From Amycolatopsis nalaikhensis (GTDB taxonomy: Bacteria > Actinomycetota > Actinomycetes > Mycobacteriales > Pseudonocardiaceae), in the NCBI RefSeq assembly GCF_030264295.1, contig NZ_CP127173.1, positions 6,083,501 through 6,147,500 on the forward strand: DNA of 64,000 nt, in the 5' to 3' direction. This document shows positions 59,432 to 64,000 of the stretch, piece after piece. The stretch's first letter is position 1; the number at the start of each line of letters is the position of its first letter. The translations under genes were made by a program, and so were the position numbers. Below the pieces are notes generated by a model that was not told the DNA's origin, ran no database searches, and was given only the letters and a program-made list of their open reading frames with translations.

Positions 59432-60430
59432 TTAGGCCGTGAGCTTCGGGATGATCTGGCTGCCGTACGAGGCCAGGGTCGCCTCGCGGTCGTCGTGCAT
59501 CAGGTACAGCGAAAACTGGTCCACGCCCAGCTCCGCCAGTTCCTGCAACCTCTCGACGTGCGCGGAGGACGGCCCCAGCAGGCAGAACCGGTCGACGATC
59601 TCGTCCGGCACGAACTCCGTCGACGGGTTGCCCGCCTTGCCGTGGTGGCTGTAGTCGTAGCCCTCGCGTTCGCGGATGTAGTCGGTCAGCTCGCGGGGCA
59701 CCGCGCCCGACGAGCCGTAGCGCGCCACGAGGTCCGCGACGTGGTTGCCGACCATCCCGCCGAACCACCGCAGCTGTTCGCGCTGGTGCGGCAGGTCGTC
59801 GCCGACGTACGCCGGGGCCGCGACGCAGATCGTGATGCCGCCCGGGTCCCGCCCGGCCGCTCGCGCCGCGTCGCGGACCGCGCCGATCGTCCAGCGCGCG
59901 ATCGCCGGGTCCGCGCACTGCAGGATGAAGCCGTCGGCGTGCTCGCCGACCGTCTTCAGCGCCTTGGGCCCGTAGCCGGCCATCCACATCTCGAGCCGCC
60001 CGTTGCGGACCCACGGGATCTGCACGGTCGTGTCGTTCATCGTGACCGCGCGGCCCTCGGCGAGGTCCTTGACCACGCGCATGCAGTCGCGCACGGTGGC
60101 CAAAGTGGACGGTGGTTTGCCGACGACCCGGTGCGCCGAGTCGCCGCGGCCGATGCCGCAGACGGTCCGGTTGCCGTACATGTCGTTGAGCGTGGCGAAG
60201 GTCGACGCCATCACCGACCAGTCCCGCGTCCCGGGGCTGGTCACCATCGGGCCCACCACGAGCGACGACGTCGCGGCCAGCACGGCCGAGTAGATGACGA
60301 ACGGTTCCTGCCAGAGCACGCAGGAGTCGAACGTCCAGCCGTAGCGGAACCCGGCGTCCTCGGCGTCCTTCATCAGCCGCACGACGTCCCGCGCGGGCGG
60401 GTCGGTCTGCAGCACGATCCCGAAATCCAT
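59432..60430 (-). CDS. F420-dependent LLM-class oxidoreductase (TIGR03842 type)
   Basis: A 332-residue luciferase-like TIM barrel: MDFGIVLQTDPPARDVVRLM, TFDSCVLWQEPFVIYSAVLAATSSLVVGPMVTSPGTRDWSV, GNRTVCGIGRGDSAHR, MWMAGYGPKALKTVGEHADG and GDQ-like DEIVDRFCLLGPS. This subgroup is found next to hydantoinase/dihydropyrimidinase genes. It begins 7 bp after hydA and is the last gene of the operon before the palindromic element. It may catalyse an oxidation or reduction of a pyrimidine or hydantoin intermediate; the substrate is inferred from context only. Confidence 0.88.
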   Translation of the reverse strand: MDFGIVLQTDPPARDVVRLMKDAEDAGFRYGWTFDSCVLWQEPFVIYSAVLAATSSLVVGPMVTSPGTRDWSVMASTFATLNDMYGNRTVCGIGRGDSAHRVVGKPPSTLATVRDCMRVVKDLAEGRAVTMNDTTVQIPWVRNGRLEMWMAGYGPKALKTVGEHADGFILQCADPAIARWTIGAVRDAARAAGRDPGGITICVAAPAYVGDDLPHQREQLRWFGGMVGNHVADLVARYGSSGAVPRELTDYIREREGYDYSHHGKAGNPSTEFVPDEIVDRFCLLGPSSAHVERLQELAELGVDQFSLYLMHDDREATLASYGSQIIPKLTA

Positions 60431-60437
60431 CGCAACC

Positions 60438-61820
60438 TCAGTTCAGGTACTGGTTCAGCGACCGGGACAGGAACTTGCCGTGCGACGTCGAGCCCGAGAA
60501 CCCGTCGGGCGACACGACGACCCGCCCACGCGACAGCACCGTGTGCACGCGCCCGGTGATCTCGAACCCCTCGTACGCGGAGTAGTCGACGTTCATGTGG
60601 TGCGTCTCGGCGGACAACGTCTGCGTCGCCGTGGGGTCGTAGATCACGATGTCGGCGTCCGATCCCGCCGCGATGACACCCTTGCGCGGGTACAGCCCGA
60701 ACATCCGCGCGGGGGTGGCCGAGCACGTCTCGACCCAGCGCCCCAGCGTCAGTTCACCGGCGACGACACCCTGGTGCAGCAGGTCCATCCGGTGCTCGAC
60801 ACCCGGCATCCCGTTCGGGATGGCCCGGAAGTCCCCGCGCCCCAGCTCTTTCTGGTCCTTGAAGCAGAAGGGGCAGTGGTCGGTCGACACGACGGACAGG
60901 TCGTTGGTCCGCAGCCCGCGCCACAGGTCCGCCTGGTGCGACTTTTCCCGCAGCGGTGGCGAAGCGACGTACTTGGCCCCCTCGAAGTCCGGTTTGGCGA
61001 GGTCCTCAATGGACAGATACAGGTACTGCGGGCACGTCTCGGCGAAGACGTTCTGGCCGTCATTGCGCGCTTCCGCCACCGCCGCGAGCGCCTGCGACGC
61101 GGACAGATGCACGATGTACAACGGCGAACCGGTCACCTTCGCGAGCTGGATCGCCCGCGACGTCGCTTCTCCCTCCAGTTCCGGCGGCCGGGTGAGGCCG
61201 TGCTGCACGGGGTCGATGTTGCCCGCGGCGAACGCCTGCGCCGCCAGCTGGTCGATCGCGATGCCGTTTTCCGCGTGCATCATGATCGTAGCGCCGATTT
61301 CGCGCGCTTTCTGCATCGCCAGCAGGATTTCCCCGTCCGTGGAGTAGAACACCCCCGGGTACGCCATGAACATCTTGAAGCTGCCGACGCCGCCGTCGAC
61401 GCAGGCTTCCATCTCCTTCAACGACTGGTCGTTGACGTCGGAGACGATCATGTGGAAGCCGTAGTCGATCGCGCAGTTGCCGTCGGCCTTGCTGTGCCAC
61501 TTGTCCAGTGTGGACAGCAGCGATGTGCCCTTGGCCTGCACGGCGAAGTCGATGATCGTCGTGGTGCCGCCCCACGCGGCCGCCGTCGTCCCGGTCGAGA
61601 ACGTGTCGACCGAGTGCGTGCCGCCGAACGGCATCTCCATGTGCGTGTGGGCGTCGATGCCGCCGGGCAGCACGTACTTGCCGGTGGCGTCGATCGTCTC
61701 GTCGCCGGACAGCGTCCCGGGCGCCCCGACGGCGGCGATGGTCTCGCCGTCGACGAGGACGTCCGCCAGGAGCGCGCCGGACGGCGAAACGACTTGTCCG
61801 CCCTGGATGAGCGTGGTCAT
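60438..61820 (-). CDS. hydA: Dihydropyrimidinase / hydantoinase
   Basis: Zinc-dependent cyclic amidohydrolase that opens dihydrouracil or hydantoin rings. The 460-residue product shows the metal motif GGIDAHTHMEMPFGG, the carbamylated Lys in GVGSFKMFMAYPG near residue 150, MMHAENG, IVHLSASQAL, and the metal Asp in VVSTDHCPFC. ATG 61820 shares a base with the upstream nitrilase stop (TGATG). Length and order of motifs are typical. Together with the nitrilase-type amidohydrolase it gives the second and third steps of reductive pyrimidine breakdown. Confidence 0.93.
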   Translation of the reverse strand: MTTLIQGGQVVSPSGALLADVLVDGETIAAVGAPGTLSGDETIDATGKYVLPGGIDAHTHMEMPFGGTHSVDTFSTGTTAAAWGGTTTIIDFAVQAKGTSLLSTLDKWHSKADGNCAIDYGFHMIVSDVNDQSLKEMEACVDGGVGSFKMFMAYPGVFYSTDGEILLAMQKAREIGATIMMHAENGIAIDQLAAQAFAAGNIDPVQHGLTRPPELEGEATSRAIQLAKVTGSPLYIVHLSASQALAAVAEARNDGQNVFAETCPQYLYLSIEDLAKPDFEGAKYVASPPLREKSHQADLWRGLRTNDLSVVSTDHCPFCFKDQKELGRGDFRAIPNGMPGVEHRMDLLHQGVVAGELTLGRWVETCSATPARMFGLYPRKGVIAAGSDADIVIYDPTATQTLSAETHHMNVDYSAYEGFEITGRVHTVLSRGRVVVSPDGFSGSTSHGKFLSRSLNQYLN

Positions 61821-62659
61821 CAGGCCTCCGCGAGCGGGCCGTAGGTGTCCGGGCGGCGGTCTCGGTAGAACGCCCACGTGTTCCGGACCTCTTCGAGCAG
61901 CGAGAGGTCGAGGTCGCGCACGACGACCTCGTCGTCGGTGTCGGACGCGGCGTCCCCGACGAGCTGCCCGCGTGGGTCGACGAAGTACGTCTGGCCGTAG
62001 AAGTCGTTGTCGCCCAGCGGTTCCACGCCGACCCGGTTGATCGCGCCGACGAAGTACTCGTTGGCCACCGCGGCCGCGGGCTGCTCCAGCTTCCACAGGT
62101 ACTGCGACAGGCTGCGGCTGGTCGCGGACGGGTTGAAGACGATCTTCGCCCCGGCCAGCCCGAGCGCGCGCCAGCCCTCGGGGAAGTGCCGCTCGTAGCA
62201 GATGTAGACGCCGATGCGGCCCACCGCCGTGTCGAACACCGGGTAGCCGAGGTTGCCGGGGCGGAAGTAGAACTTCTCCCAGAACCCCTTCACCTGCGGG
62301 ATGTGGTTCTTGCGGTACTTGCCGAGGTAGGTGCCGTCGGCGTCGATCACCGCGGCGGTGTTGTAGTAGACGCCGGGCTGCTCGACCTCGTACATCGGCA
62401 CGATCAGCACGACGCCGTGGCGCTGGGCCACCTCCCGCATGAGCTGCGTCGTCGGGCCGTCGGGGATGGCCTCGGTGTAGGAGTAGTAGTCGGTGTCCTG
62501 CACCTGGCAGAAGTACGGCCCGTAGAACAGCTCCTGCAGGCAGACGACCTGGGCGCCCTGCGAGGCGGCGGTGGCGATGTGGTCGACCGCCGCCTTGATC
62601 ATGGACTCCTTGTCACCCGTCCACCGCTGCTGGATCAATCCGGCTCGAACCACGCTCAC
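61820..62659 (-). CDS. Nitrilase-superfamily amidohydrolase, probable beta-ureidopropionase/N-carbamoylase
   Basis: Hydrolyses N-carbamoyl-beta-alanine or N-carbamoyl amino acids to ammonia, CO2 and the amino acid. The 279-residue product has the Glu-Lys-Cys triad: Glu in VVCLQELFYGPYFC, Lys in YLGKYRKNHIPQVKGFWEK, Cys in VYICYERHFPEGW. GTG 62659 is preceded by GGAGGAGATCA and lies inside the 3' end of the permease gene (47-bp overlap), so translation is coupled. Its stop shares a base with hydA. Substrate choice follows from neighbours. Confidence 0.9.
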   Translation of the reverse strand: MSVVRAGLIQQRWTGDKESMIKAAVDHIATAASQGAQVVCLQELFYGPYFCQVQDTDYYSYTEAIPDGPTTQLMREVAQRHGVVLIVPMYEVEQPGVYYNTAAVIDADGTYLGKYRKNHIPQVKGFWEKFYFRPGNLGYPVFDTAVGRIGVYICYERHFPEGWRALGLAGAKIVFNPSATSRSLSQYLWKLEQPAAAVANEYFVGAINRVGVEPLGDNDFYGQTYFVDPRGQLVGDAASDTDDEVVVRDLDLSLLEEVRNTWAFYRDRRPDTYGPLAEA

Positions 62660-64000
62660 TGATCTCCTCCTTGTTCGGTGACGGAAGGGACAAGGCGGCG
62701 AAGACGACGAACGCGCCGACCAGGCCGACCACCCAGTTGTAGTCGTAAAGCGGCTTGAGGAACGGGATGATCCCGTCGGCGGGGAACGGTCCGCCGTACG
62801 CGCCACCGACCGCCAACACGGCTCCCACCAGCGTCGCGATCAGCGCGCGCCAGTTCCAGCCGCCGCTGAACCAATACACCCCATCGGGTGTGTAGAGGTC
62901 CTTCAGCCGCAGCTTGGTGCGGCTGACCACCCAGTACCCGGCGACGAGCACGCCGGCGACCGCGCCGAGCAGGCCGCCGTAGAAGCCGAGCCAGGCGAAG
63001 ATGTAGATGTTCGGGTCGGAGTACAGCCGCCACGGCTGGATGAGGATGCCGATGACGCCGGTGATCCCGCCGCCGACCGCGAAGGTGATCTTCTTCGGGA
63101 AGGCGTTCGAGAAGTCGTAGGACGGGCTCACGACGTTGGCCGCCAGGTTCGCCGAGATCGTCGCCAGCACCAGCGCGACCAGGGCGACGACCACCACGAC
63201 CGGGCTGGAGAACTTGTCGGCCAGCTGCGCCGGGTCCCAGATGTCCTCGCCGTAGAGCACGTGCCCGCCCGACGTCGTCAGGATGGCCACGATCGCGATG
63301 AACGTCATCGTCGTCGGCAGGCCGAGGATCTGGCCGCGGACCTGCTTGCGCTGGCTGCCGCCGAAGCGGGTGAAGTCCGGCATGTTCAGCGACAGCGTCG
63401 ACCAGAACGCGATCATCGCCATCAACGCCGGCGCGAAGACCTTCCAGAAGTCCGGGCCCCAGCCGAGCTTGCCGCCGTCGGACAGGATCGGGCCGAGCCC
63501 GCCCGCCTTGACCAGCACGTACCCGAGCATGATCAGGAAGCCGACGGACACCAGCGGCGCCGTCCAGTTCTCGAACCGGCGGACCGCCTCCATGCCGCGC
63601 CAGATGATGAGCATCTGGCCGATCCAGAAGACCACGAAGGACAGCCAGAGCGTCCAGTGCTGCCCGGCGACGACGGCGGAGTCGCGCCACCACGAGCCGA
63701 GCAGGCGGCCGAGGATGACGTAGATGGCCTCGCCGCCGACCCAGGTCTGGATGCCGAACCAGCCGCACGCGATGAACGCGCGCAGCAGTGCGGCCAGGTT
63801 GGCGCCGCGCAGGCCGTAGAACGCGCGGGCGAACACCGGGAACGGGATGCCGTACTTGGTGCCGGCGTGGCTGTTGAGCAGCATCGGCGCGAGCACGACG
63901 ATGTTGCCGATGGTGATCGTGATCAGCGCCTGCACCCAGTTCATGCCGAGCGCGATCAGCGACGCGGCCAGTGCGTAGCTGGGGATGTTGTGGGCCATCC
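62613..64000 (-). CDS. NCS1 family nucleobase/hydantoin permease (5' end outside window)
   Basis: Symporter of nucleobases, allantoin or hydantoins. The 461 visible codons span most of the protein (about 11 helices): AHNIPSYALAASLIALGMNW and KYGIPFPVFARAFYGLRGAN (the NCS1 signature) through CGWFGIQTWVGGEAIY, SLNMPDFTRFGG and SPSYDFSNAFPKKITF, where substrate and sodium contacts lie. The start is beyond base 64000; an in-frame ATG at 63998 is probably internal. It is the first known gene of the pyrimidine/hydantoin unit and supplies the substrate. Confidence 0.9.
   Translation of the reverse strand, partial: MAHNIPSYALAASLIALGMNWVQALITITIGNIVVLAPMLLNSHAGTKYGIPFPVFARAFYGLRGANLAALLRAFIACGWFGIQTWVGGEAIYVILGRLLGSWWRDSAVVAGQHWTLWLSFVVFWIGQMLIIWRGMEAVRRFENWTAPLVSVGFLIMLGYVLVKAGGLGPILSDGGKLGWGPDFWKVFAPALMAMIAFWSTLSLNMPDFTRFGGSQRKQVRGQILGLPTTMTFIAIVAILTTSGGHVLYGEDIWDPAQLADKFSSPVVVVVALVALVLATISANLAANVVSPSYDFSNAFPKKITFAVGGGITGVIGILIQPWRLYSDPNIYIFAWLGFYGGLLGAVAGVLVAGYWVVSRTKLRLKDLYTPDGVYWFSGGWNWRALIATLVGAVLAVGGAYGGPFPADGIIPFLKPLYDYNWVVGLVGAFVVFAALSLPSPNKEEISERGSSRIDPAAVDG

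Overview
This is a very GC-rich window from a mycolata-related or pseudonocardial actinobacterium. Amycolatopsis-like is my inference. Several blocks keep the gene order of Mycobacterium tuberculosis: rpmA-obg-proB; nadD-rsfS-gpgP-octT-degV-comEA-comEC-holA-rpsT-lepA; and the sulfite reductase/APS reductase block with a CbiX-type chelatase. Gene density is high, GTG starts are common, stop/start overlaps (ATGA, GTGA, TGATG) are frequent, and F420-type oxidoreductases are present. All of this is typical of Actinobacteria.

Layout. 1-2922 (+): end of rpmA, a terminator, then obg and proB. 2936-8905 (-): ABM monooxygenase, PPOX protein, argS, an MHS-type transporter, and a RecQ-like helicase with a phosphoribosyltransferase-like tail. 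9079-16208 (+): nadD, rsfS, gpgP, octT (the last two belong to methylglucose lipopolysaccharide synthesis), degV, comEA, a 398-bp GAGCCCC minisatellite, and comEC. 16452-17862 (-): thrC behind an SAM-I riboswitch. 18011-23673: holA, rpsT, a DMT transporter, a VOC protein, a methyltransferase, and a frameshifted lepA. 23806-39647 is a mixed accessory stretch. It holds a Uma2 nuclease, a broken HIT gene, a secreted GH20 hexosaminidase with a DasR-type operator, MarR/SnoaL/nitronate monooxygenase genes, permeases, an RNase Sa/barstar pair, an Lrp/MFS divergon, and a low-coding gap of about 580 bp.

39648-45306 (-) is a single sulfur-assimilation operon: leader peptide, sir, a 49-residue zinc ribbon, cysH, cysD, cysN and a CbiX chelatase. 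Leader and sir are separated by two mutually exclusive RNA hairpins. 45368-57780 contains several regulator/target pairs with visible operators, including a four-site array with an exact 18-bp period, plus hemW, a siderophore-interacting protein, a serine hydrolase, an orphan HsdR_N-like nuclease, a StyA-like monooxygenase and a RidA protein. 57824-64000 (-) ends with a secreted hydrolase and a pyrimidine/hydantoin degradation operon: NCS1 permease, nitrilase-family amidohydrolase, dihydropyrimidinase, F420 oxidoreductase.

Most notable non-coding structure: the G-rich minisatellite between comEA and comEC; the SAM riboswitch placed directly against the thrC ribosome site; the sir leader/attenuator; the 18-bp-phased operator array at 49336-49400; and an 87-bp palindromic element present twice, each copy directly behind a stop codon. 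Three single-base frame disruptions (one in lepA, two in the HIT gene) lie within 4 kb and may be sequence errors.
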